A stretch of 19,808 nucleotides of DNA from an uncultured Collinsella sp. (GTDB taxonomy: Bacteria; Actinomycetota; Coriobacteriia; Coriobacteriales; Coriobacteriaceae). Both the position numbers and the translations under genes were made by a program. The notes below the pieces were generated by a model, which searched no databases, was not told the DNA's origin, and saw nothing but the letters and a program-made list of their open reading frames with translations. Shown in pieces: positions 13,860 through 19,808 of this stretch (position 1 is the stretch's first letter; every line of letters starts with the position of its first letter). Where the stretch lies: positions 1 to 19,808 of the forward strand of contig CAKUGA010000023.1 in NCBI GenBank assembly GCA_934654515.1. Reading direction: 5' to 3'.

Positions 13860-16355
13860 ATGACCGCAACCGCCAGTCGAACCACCAACCGCAGACCCGA
13901 GCTTTTGGCGCCCGCCGGAGGGCCCGAGCCCTTTGCCGCCGCACTCGCCGCAGGCGCCGACGCCATCTACTGCGGCATGGGCAGCTTTAACGCCCGCCGC
14001 AAGGCCACCAACTTTACCGACGAGGCCTTTGAGCAGGCATGCCGTGCCGCGCATCTAGCCGGGTCGCGCGTCTACGTCACGGTCAACATCGTCATCAAAC
14101 AGTCCGAGATGGGCGATGCGCTGCAGCTCATCCATCGCTGCTCCACGCTGGGCGCCGATGCCTTCATTATCCAGGACTGGGGCCTATTCTTTGAGGTCAA
14201 GCGCACGATGCCCGGCATCGAGACGCACATCTCGACCCAGGCGAACATCCACGACGACCGCGGGACCGTGTGGTGCCGTGAGCAGGGCGCCGACCGCGTG
14301 ACCCTCTCGCGCGAGCTCTCCATCGAAGAAATTGCCACCATTCACGATGCCGCGCCCGATGTTGACCTTGAGGTCTTTAGCCACGGTGCCATCTGCTTTT
14401 GCTACTCGGGTCTGTGCCTGCTGTCGAGCTTTGCCATGGCGGGCCGCTCGGCCAACCGTGGCATGTGCGCCCAGCCCTGCCGCTTGCCCTACGAGCTGAT
14501 CGACGAGAACGGTCGCTCGCTCTCCCCTGCCGGTCGCGAGCGCGCGCTGTGCCCGCGTGACACCAACACCTCACAACTTGTTCGCCGCCTGTATGACGCC
14601 GGCGCCGCGTCGCTCAAGCTCGAGGGCCGCATGAAGGCGCCCGATTACGTGTATTCCATCGTCGACGTGTATCGTCATCAGATTGATGACATGCTGGCCG
14701 GAACCACCGTTGCCAAGGACGAGAAAGCCGCCCGCCAGCGCCAGCTCAAGCGCTGCTTTAACCGCGACTTTACGCACGCCTATCAGGACGGCACCTCGGG
14801 CGACGAGATGATGAGCTATGAGCGTTCCAACAACCGCGGCCAGATCGTGGGCACGGTGCTGGGCAGCCGCCCGGCCAACCGCGATGTGCGCGGCCTCAAG
14901 CCCGACGACCGCCGTCGCCGCGCCGCCATCGCCCGCATTGAGCTGTTTGAGCCCGTGGGCAAGGGCGACCTGCTGGAGCTTCGCCACGATAACGAGTTTG
15001 ACCAGTTCCTGACCACTATTGCCGCCGATGATGCCGCAGCCGGTGAAGTCATCGAATGTCGCGTACCCCGCAGCATGCCCGAGGGCTGCCGCGTCCGCGT
15101 GATTCGCAGTCAGCGTGCCATCGACGCCGCCGGCGCCGCGCTCAAGCGCGATGTGCTGCGCCGCCGCGCCGTAGACGTGTCCGTTGTGGCGCGTCTGGGC
15201 GAGCCGTTTACCGTTACGCTCACCTGCTGCGACGACCCTTCGCTTACGGCCACGGCCACGGGCTTTACCGTCGAAGCCGCCAAGACCCGTGCGGTCGAGG
15301 CGTCCGATCTGGTTGAGCACGTCGGCCGCATGGGTTCCTCTCCCTTTGAGGCTGCGAGCTTTGAGGTGGCGCTCGATGAGGGCTGTGGCATGGGTTTCTC
15401 CGCCGTACATAAGGTGCGCGCCGCCGCTTGCAAGGCGCTGGAAGAGGCCATTCTGGCGCCGTACGCGGAGCGCGCGAAAACGCTCGAGCTGCCGGCGATT
15501 GTCACCAGTGATTCCCGCCCCGCGCCCGAGCACTACCGCGACGAGCCGCAGATCTGCGCCACCGTCACCTCGCTCGAGGCCGCCGAGGCAGCGCGGGCGG
15601 AGGGTGCAACGCGCATCTACATGACCACCAACGCGCTCGATGCGGCCAAGCTCTCCCCCGCCGATACGTTTGAGCAGGGCATCGTACCCGTGCTCGATGA
15701 GGTCTGCCGCGCCGTTGACCATGTCCGCGTTGACCCATGGGTTGTTGCCGGCGCCACGGTCGCTATTGGCAACATCTCTGAGCTTGCCCTGGCCGCCCAG
15801 GTTGGCGCCACGGCTGAGATTCGCTCTTGCCTGCCGGTACACAACATGCCCTGCATGGAGGCGCTTGCCGAGCGCGGAGCCGGTGCGTTTTGGCTCTCGC
15901 CCGAGATCACGCTCGACGAGATTGTCTCGCTCGGCGCCGCCGCGCCCGCGGCTCTAGGCATCACCGTCTTTGGCCGCCCGCGCGTCATGACAAGCGAGCA
16001 TTGCATTCTGCAGGTTGCCAACGGCTGCATCCACGATTGTGCCAACTGCCGCTTGCGTGCCCGCAAGCTCTCGCTCAAGAATATCGACGGAAAGGTCATG
16101 CCCGTCCGCACCGACATCCACGGCCGCTCTCGCCTGTACGACGCCTACCCCATCGACCTCACACCGCAGGTTCCACAGCTGCTCGACGCCGGCGTGCGCC
16201 GTCTTATGGTCGACGGAACCTTGCTCGAGGCCGATGAGATTGGCCGTGCCGTCGCTCGCGTCCGTCGCGCCGTCGAGGCCGCGCAAGCCGGCCGCAAGCC
16301 CGCTGCCCGCCTGCGCGGCGCTACCTCGGGCTGCATGTTTGTGGGAATTAGCTAA
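13860..16355 (+). CDS. Long U32 family protein with DUF3656-type middle
   Basis: The 831-residue protein starts with a U32 barrel (ELLAPAG at 14-20; EVFSHGAICFCYSGLC at 171-186) with C179, C186 and C203 spaced as in the U32 Fe-S site. A middle region of about 350-550 resembles DUF3656. A second U32-like half follows (about 560-790) with C715, C723, C727 and C730 and the pattern 'MTSEHC...C..NC'. Although annotated as peptidases or collagenases, E. coli homologues RlhA and TrhP are RNA cytidine/uridine hydroxylation factors, and this long form is most like the RlhA type. ATG at 13860 follows AAAGGCAGG. It forms an operon with the pseudouridine synthase 15 nt downstream, which favours an RNA-modification role over proteolysis. 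Confidence 0.87.
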   Translation: MTATASRTTNRRPELLAPAGGPEPFAAALAAGADAIYCGMGSFNARRKATNFTDEAFEQACRAAHLAGSRVYVTVNIVIKQSEMGDALQLIHRCSTLGADAFIIQDWGLFFEVKRTMPGIETHISTQANIHDDRGTVWCREQGADRVTLSRELSIEEIATIHDAAPDVDLEVFSHGAICFCYSGLCLLSSFAMAGRSANRGMCAQPCRLPYELIDENGRSLSPAGRERALCPRDTNTSQLVRRLYDAGAASLKLEGRMKAPDYVYSIVDVYRHQIDDMLAGTTVAKDEKAARQRQLKRCFNRDFTHAYQDGTSGDEMMSYERSNNRGQIVGTVLGSRPANRDVRGLKPDDRRRRAAIARIELFEPVGKGDLLELRHDNEFDQFLTTIAADDAAAGEVIECRVPRSMPEGCRVRVIRSQRAIDAAGAALKRDVLRRRAVDVSVVARLGEPFTVTLTCCDDPSLTATATGFTVEAAKTRAVEASDLVEHVGRMGSSPFEAASFEVALDEGCGMGFSAVHKVRAAACKALEEAILAPYAERAKTLELPAIVTSDSRPAPEHYRDEPQICATVTSLEAAEAARAEGATRIYMTTNALDAAKLSPADTFEQGIVPVLDEVCRAVDHVRVDPWVVAGATVAIGNISELALAAQVGATAEIRSCLPVHNMPCMEALAERGAGAFWLSPEITLDEIVSLGAAAPAALGITVFGRPRVMTSEHCILQVANGCIHDCANCRLRARKLSLKNIDGKVMPVRTDIHGRSRLYDAYPIDLTPQVPQLLDAGVRRLMVDGTLLEADEIGRAVARVRRAVEAAQAGRKPAARLRGATSGCMFVGIS

Positions 16356-16370
16356 CCGAAAGGCTTACAC

Positions 16371-17030
16371 GTGAACGAAGAACCTCAAGTCCTCTACTGC
16401 GACGCCTGGCTCATGGCCATCGACAAGCCCGCTGGCATGATCGTCCACGGTGACGGCACCGGTGAGCGCACACTTACCGACTACGCCAGCGACCTGCTGC
16501 TGGCGATGGGCGACGGCTTTGCCGCGACCGACATGCAGCCGCTCAATCGCCTGGACCGCAACACCACCGGCGTGGTGCTGTTCTCGCTCGACAAGCAGAC
16601 GCAGCCCGCCTTTGACCAGATGGTCATCGACCACGCTTTCGAAAAGCACTACCTGGCGCTCGCCGAGGGCAAGATCGACTGGAACGAGAAGCTCATCGAC
16701 AAGCCCATCGCCCGCGACCGTCACGACAGCCGCAAGATGCGCGTCGGCGCTAGCGGCAAGCCGTCTCAGACGCGCGTGAAGGTTCTCAAGCGCCTTAAGA
16801 GCCGCCGTGGCCTGCCCACGCGCTCGTATATCGATGTCGAGCTGCTCACCGGCCGCAAACACCAGATCCGCGTGCACCTGGCCAGCGAGCATCACCCCCT
16901 GGTGGGCGACGATCTGTACGGCACCGCCCGCCCCTGCGGCCTCATGCTCCACGCCCACAGCGTGTCCTTTACGCACCCCGTAACCGGCGAGCACATCCAC
17001 ATCGAAGCCCCCTGCCCCTGGGAGCCCTAA
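16371..17030 (+). CDS. RluA-family RNA pseudouridine synthase
   Basis: The 219-residue protein has the family catalytic motif as NRLDRNTTG (59-67), with D62 as the nucleophile, an early DKPAGMIVH (18-26) and the C-terminal GRKHQIRVHLA. There is no S4 domain, so it is a short RluA/RluD-type enzyme acting on rRNA or tRNA; the target base cannot be deduced. GTG at 16371 is used because it follows AAAGG at suitable spacing, 15 nt after the stop of the U32 gene. The two genes probably share a transcript, ending at the hairpin directly after the TAA. Confidence 0.9.
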   Translation: MNEEPQVLYCDAWLMAIDKPAGMIVHGDGTGERTLTDYASDLLLAMGDGFAATDMQPLNRLDRNTTGVVLFSLDKQTQPAFDQMVIDHAFEKHYLALAEGKIDWNEKLIDKPIARDRHDSRKMRVGASGKPSQTRVKVLKRLKSRRGLPTRSYIDVELLTGRKHQIRVHLASEHHPLVGDDLYGTARPCGLMLHAHSVSFTHPVTGEHIHIEAPCPWEP

Positions 17031-17066
17031 CCACCACAATGGGACAGGCACCTTTGTGGTGGTTTT
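17031..17066 (+). terminator. Terminator of the U32-pseudouridine synthase operon
   Basis: CCACCACAA (17031-17039) and TTGTGGTGG (17054-17062) pair perfectly over 9 bp and are followed by TTTT. The hairpin begins at the base after the stop codon. A second GC-rich hairpin, GGCCGCG/CGCGGCC, lies at 17067-17090. The 14-nt loop carries GGGACAGG, similar to the short GTCCC-type repeats near the right edge of the window. Confidence 0.8.
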
Positions 17067-17094
17067 GGCCGCGATGGCTCAGCCGCGGCCCCAA

Positions 17095-17314
17095 AACGTC
17101 TCGATCTGTAACAGTTAGAACCCATTTTCCGGTCTATCTGTTACAGATTGAGACGTTCAAATCCCCCTCAAGGGAATATCTAAATCTGTAACAGTAACTC
17201 GGCAAAATCAGCCTCAGATGTTATAGATTTAGACAAACCACCAGCGTCGCCCCAAACAATCTCAATCTGTAACATCTAGCCTGCTTTTAACGGTCTGGTT
17301 GTTACAGATTTAGA
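17095..17314. repeat. Three tandem palindromes with constant 25-nt loops
   Basis: Three inverted repeats share the arm TCTNNATCTGTAACA. Copy 1 has 19-nt arms (17095-17113, 17139-17157). Copies 2 and 3 have 15-nt arms (17179-17193/17219-17233 and 17260-17274/17300-17314). Each pair has one mismatch and each loop is exactly 25 nt. Unit period is 80-81 nt. Loop sequences differ, but copies 1 and 3 share a TTTTNNCGGTCT pattern. The array lies between two convergent operons. It looks like a REP/BIME-type element or a multi-site protein-binding array. No gene is supported in 17031-17411. Confidence 0.9.
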
Positions 17315-17331
17315 CAAATCGGCAGACAACG

Positions 17332-17367
17332 AAAGCGGCAACGCCCGTAATGGATGTTGCCGCTTTT
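17332..17367. terminator. Terminator after the deoR-type gene
   Basis: AAAGCGGCAAC (17332-17342) and GTTGCCGCTTT (17356-17366) pair perfectly over 11 bp. On the plus strand TTTT closes the stem; on the minus strand TTTCGTTG follows. It lies about 45 nt after the DeoR stop and can also catch read-through from the left. Confidence 0.7.
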
Positions 17368-17411
17368 CTATTGAGAAAACTAAATGGTTTTGGCCTTACT
17401 TCGCCCCGTTG

Positions 17412-18158
17412 CTAGACCGTTATGACGTTTTCCATCGCCTGGTACTTGGCGGGCACCTCGCCCGCGGTGATAATCGTTGCGTCGCGGAAGTCCGCAAACT
17501 TGACGGGCGCCACCATGCCAAATTTGCTGGCATCCGAGATTACGAAGCGTTTGGCCGTATGGCGCATCGAGATGCGCTTAACCTGCGCCTCCTCGATATC
17601 GGGCGCCGTGAAGCCCTGCTCGGCGGCAATGCCGTTAGAACCCCAAAAGCCACAGTTGAAGTTGTAGCGGTCCAGGGTCGCCAGGGCATCGGGGCCAACG
17701 AGCGCCTCGGTCTCGGGCTTGAGCTCGCCGCCCAGCACCACGGTGCGCATGCCGCGCAGGGCGAGACGCTGAGCGTGAAGTACGGAATCAGTCACATAGG
17801 TGACACCTTCAAGGTGCGGAAGATGCTCGATGAGCTTGAGGGTCGTCGAGCCCGAGTCGATGTACACAAAGCTCTCGGGCTCCACCAGAGCCGCCGCACG
17901 GGCACAGATACGCTCCTTGTCGTCGTTATGGAGGTCGCTGCGCTCATTGAGCGTTAGGTCACGCGTCACGTGCGCGCGCTCCAGACTCGTCGCGCCTCCG
18001 TGCACTTTAGCAATGCGGTGCGCGCGGTCGAGCGTCTGCAGATCACGGCGAATGGTGGACGGCGTCACGCCCAGAGCCTCGGCAAGCTCCGGCACGGTAA
18101 CCGAGCCAGCCTGCTGCACCATCGAGACGATCGCGTTGAGCCTATCTTCCGCAAGCAT
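17412..18158 (-). CDS. DeoR-family transcriptional repressor
   Basis: The 248-residue protein has an N-terminal DeoR winged helix (about 6-56; VTPSTIRRDLQTLD at 31-44) and a DeoRC sugar-phosphate-sensing domain, with IDSGSTTLKL (100-109), NGIAAEQGFTAPDIEEAQVK (175-194) and SDASKFG (208-214). Family members usually bind phosphorylated sugars and repress carbohydrate genes; the ligand here is unknown. ATG at 18158 follows GAGGAGGAG at the end of the upstream oxidoreductase gene, whose stop is only 3 nt away, so translation is probably coupled. It likely regulates its own operon. Confidence 0.93.
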   Translation of the reverse strand: MLAEDRLNAIVSMVQQAGSVTVPELAEALGVTPSTIRRDLQTLDRAHRIAKVHGGATSLERAHVTRDLTLNERSDLHNDDKERICARAAALVEPESFVYIDSGSTTLKLIEHLPHLEGVTYVTDSVLHAQRLALRGMRTVVLGGELKPETEALVGPDALATLDRYNFNCGFWGSNGIAAEQGFTAPDIEEAQVKRISMRHTAKRFVISDASKFGMVAPVKFADFRDATIITAGEVPAKYQAMENVITV

Positions 18159-18161
18159 CGC

Positions 18162-19241
18162 TTACTCCTCCTCGGGGTACACGACTCCCCAATCGGCGCG
18201 GAGCTTGGTCATAAGCTCCATAACATCAGAAGCATAATCCAGAAGCTCGCGTTTCGAGCCATCGCCGGCAACGGCCTTCTCGAGGTCGGCCATCTCATAG
18301 CACAGGGCGTAGGCCTCAGTGCCCGCGTGGACCTCCTCGCGGCGGCCGTCAGCGGTCCACACGATAGTGGCGTGATCGGCGCGCGGATACTCGTTGACCT
18401 CGATATAGCACTTGTCGAAGCTGATGACCGAGCGCTTGGGCTGCTTGGAGTGGAGCGTAAGGCTCACGACACCCAGCTGCTGTTCGGCGTTACGGCAGAC
18501 AATGCCGCCGGCAACGTCGACACCGGTCTCACAGGTGTTGCCCAGAGACACGACCTCGGTGGGCTGGCTGGCCATAAACAGGCGCATGACGGAGAGCGCG
18601 TACACGCCAATATCGAGCATGGCGCCGCCGGCAAGGTTGCGGTTGTAGAAGCGGTTGGTCAGGTCGCCGTACTCCTTATAGCTGCCAAAGTTGAGCTGGG
18701 CGAGATTCATGCGGCCAAAGTCGCCCGCATCCATGCGACGACGGAGCTCCTGATACAGGGGCATGTGGAGCACGGTGGTGGCGTCCATAAGGACCACGCT
18801 GTGCTCGTTGGCGATGGCACGGGCCTCGTCGAGTTCGGCGGTGTTGAGCGTAATGGCCTTCTCGCAGAGCACGTGCTTACCAGCGGCCAGCGCGGCGCGC
18901 AGATACGTTATGTGCGTGTTGTGCGGCGTGGTGATATAGACGGCGTCGATGTTCGGATCGGCGTAGAGGTCCTCGACCGTGTCGTACACCTTCTCGACGC
19001 CATACTGCGCGGCAAAAGCCTGGGCCTTGGACAGCGTACGATTAGCGACACCCGCAAGCTTGCGGCCGGCAAGAGCGAGAGATTGGGCCATCTGGTTGGC
19101 AATAACGCCGCAACCGATCACAGCCCAACGGAGCTCGGGAGCCGTAAAGATGTCCTCGGGGAACGGCTTGTCCTGGACCAAAGCGAATGCTGCTTTGGCG
19201 GCTGCCGCGGCGTCGAGTGGAGCCTGCTTGGAATCTGCCAT
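18162..19241 (-). CDS. Gfo/Idh/MocA family oxidoreductase
   Basis: The 359-residue protein has an N-terminal Rossmann fold for NAD(P) (AVIGCGVIA at 40-48) preceded by about 39 extra residues. It has the family EK motif (CEKAITLN, E127/K128 with Lys likely catalytic) and a GGAMLDIGVY segment (205-214; D210, Y214). The pattern resembles dihydrodiol dehydrogenase/glucose-fructose oxidoreductase-like MviM proteins that act on sugars or polyols; the substrate is unknown. Two adjacent ATGs occur. The second (19241) lies 6 nt from AGGAGG and is preferred over the first (19244, 3 nt). It is the first gene of the operon with the DeoR regulator, suggesting a sugar-responsive unit. Confidence 0.92.
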   Translation of the reverse strand: MADSKQAPLDAAAAAKAAFALVQDKPFPEDIFTAPELRWAVIGCGVIANQMAQSLALAGRKLAGVANRTLSKAQAFAAQYGVEKVYDTVEDLYADPNIDAVYITTPHNTHITYLRAALAAGKHVLCEKAITLNTAELDEARAIANEHSVVLMDATTVLHMPLYQELRRRMDAGDFGRMNLAQLNFGSYKEYGDLTNRFYNRNLAGGAMLDIGVYALSVMRLFMASQPTEVVSLGNTCETGVDVAGGIVCRNAEQQLGVVSLTLHSKQPKRSVISFDKCYIEVNEYPRADHATIVWTADGRREEVHAGTEAYALCYEMADLEKAVAGDGSKRELLDYASDVMELMTKLRADWGVVYPEEE

Positions 19242-19286
19242 CATGTGCCTCCTGTGTCATAGAACGTCTTGCATTTCGGACAGCTC

Positions 19287-19419
19287 TATATTCGCACAAA
19301 CACGCGCGTCTGTGCGCGTTTTTGCGTATCTCACCACTAAACGGTCATTTTTGCCCCGTAAACGGCGCATCTATACGCATATTCACGCAATCCCACGCAC
19401 GCAAATACGCACGAACGCG
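19287..19419. promoter_or_regulatory. ACGCA-rich segment upstream of the oxidoreductase gene
   Basis: ACGCA occurs at 19375, 19385 and 19395 at exact 10-bp steps, then at 19399 and 19407, with ACGCG at 19415 and the inverse TGCGT at 19323. An AAACGG pair lies at 19339 and 19360. Phased short repeats upstream of a DeoR-linked operon could be operator sites. No convincing promoter was found, and low-complexity drift is possible. Confidence 0.35.
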
Positions 19420-19489
19420 CACTGATTGATCCCTAGAAGGGAGCATTCGAAACGAACCATCTGACCACAAAGGACTGTCCCAAACTGCC

Positions 19490-19543
19490 GGCAGGAAAGG
19501 AACGTCCCCAGATGCCGGCACAAGGGGACATTCCTTTCCTGCC
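19490..19543. repeat. 20-bp-stem palindromic element
   Basis: Arms 19490-19509 and 19524-19543 are 20-nt reverse complements with one wobble (GGCAGGAAAGGAACGTCCCC in the left arm), enclosing a 14-nt loop. It is intergenic and lacks a U-tract, so it looks like a REP-type element rather than a terminator. The terminal GTCCCC core recurs in the tandem repeats to the right. Confidence 0.75.
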
Positions 19544-19582
19544 GCATCAATCCATGCGCCATACCACACCACAGACCCCACG

Positions 19583-19653
19583 TAAGTTGCGGTGAAATAG
19601 GGATTGTTTAGCCGTCTAGAATCGGCAATCAGTCCCTATTTCACCGCAACTTA
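19583..19653. repeat. 71-bp palindromic element with 24-bp arms
   Basis: Arms 19583-19606 and 19630-19653 are 24-nt reverse complements with one mismatch (outer part TAAGTTGCGGTGAAATAGGG) around a 23-nt loop that can itself pair GCCG/CGGC. It could be a REP-like element, the footprint of a small non-autonomous transposon, or a structured RNA. No U-tract follows on either strand. Confidence 0.8.
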
Positions 19654-19660
19654 GTTGAAG

Positions 19661-19746
19661 ACTGTCCCAAACGACTAGATGTTTAAGAACGTCCCCAACG
19701 ACCAGTCATTTAAGTCTGTCCCCAATGAGTATGTCCCCAATGAGTA
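19661..19746. repeat. Tandem GTCCCC-type direct repeats
   Basis: Two related 27-nt units (19661-19687 and 19688-19714, sharing NTGTCCC/ACGTCCCC starts and TTTAAG ends) are followed by two exact 15-nt copies of TGTCCCCAATGAGTA (19717-19731 and 19732-19746). No coding frame is supported here. Confidence 0.8.
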
Positions 19747-19753
19747 GGGATAG

Positions 19754-19789
19754 AAAAAGGCCCGGGTGCCGTGGGGCATCCGGGCCTTT
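19754..19789 (-). terminator. Terminator for a minus-strand gene beyond the right edge
   Basis: AAAGGCCCGGGTGCC and GGCATCCGGGCCTTT pair over 15 bp (one wobble) around GTGG. On the minus strand TTTTT follows, so it should end a transcript entering from the right. It could act weakly on the plus strand too. Nothing is identifiable in the last 19 nt. Confidence 0.8.
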
Positions 19790-19808
19790 GCTAGCAACTT
19801 GATGTTGC

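Noticed and set aside
17095..17314. CRISPR array
   Set aside because: The repeated arms alternate in orientation and pair with each other, so they form hairpins, not direct repeats separated by spacers.
17061..17395. GGTTTTGGCC direct repeats flanking the palindrome array as target-site duplications
   Set aside because: The left copy is part of a terminator U-tract and hairpin, and 10-bp matches in such sequence are weak evidence; no transposase or ends are present.
19345..19581. 78-residue minus-strand open frame
   Set aside because: It runs across an arm of a palindromic repeat, has no ribosome-binding site and no recognisable features.

Overview
The window looks like a chromosomal segment of a high-GC gut actinobacterium of the Coriobacteriia, most likely Collinsella or a close relative. 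This is an inference from GC-rich codon use, the gene content (an anaerobic molybdenum-hydroxylase/purine set with many Fe-S proteins) and the style of the palindromic repeats. No rRNA or tRNA gene was seen.

Left part (1-2620) is accessory DNA. It holds a possible terminal CRISPR-type repeat at the left edge, decayed coding traces, a probable tail of a lost DUF4143-type ATPase, a tandem array of about 62-nt palindromic units, and an intact DUF234-type AAA ATPase on the minus strand. A perfect 56-bp palindrome (25-bp arms) abuts the ATPase ribosome-binding site. A further copy of the palindromic unit and a terminator close the region.

The centre (2688-12062) is one minus-strand operon, in transcription order: NCS2 nucleobase permease, SsnA-type aminohydrolase, YgfK-type FAD/Fe-S oxidoreductase, a four-cluster ferredoxin resembling the C-terminal part of RnfB, and an XdhD-type molybdenum hydroxylase with fused 2Fe-2S domain. 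Together they look like an anaerobic purine uptake and oxidation module. The usual FAD subunit (YgfM) is absent here, and the ferredoxin may carry electrons instead. A TTGAGA-N17-TACGAT promoter upstream of the permease is overlapped by a Fur-like box. A YheO-type PAS/HTH regulator is divergent from the operon, and RidA follows with its own promoter and a 5'-end leader hairpin.

The right part is housekeeping and accessory DNA. A plus-strand operon of a long double U32 protein and an RluA-type pseudouridine synthase suggests RNA modification. It converges on a minus-strand operon of a Gfo/Idh/MocA oxidoreductase and a DeoR regulator with a 3-nt gap. Between the two operons lie three palindromes with exactly 25-nt loops and an 80-81-nt period. 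The right end (19245-19808) has no convincing gene. It holds ACGCA motifs 10 bp apart, a 20-bp-stem hairpin, a 71-bp palindrome, short GTCCCC tandem repeats and a terminator for a minus-strand gene beyond the edge.

All family assignments come from reading motifs; no database search was possible.
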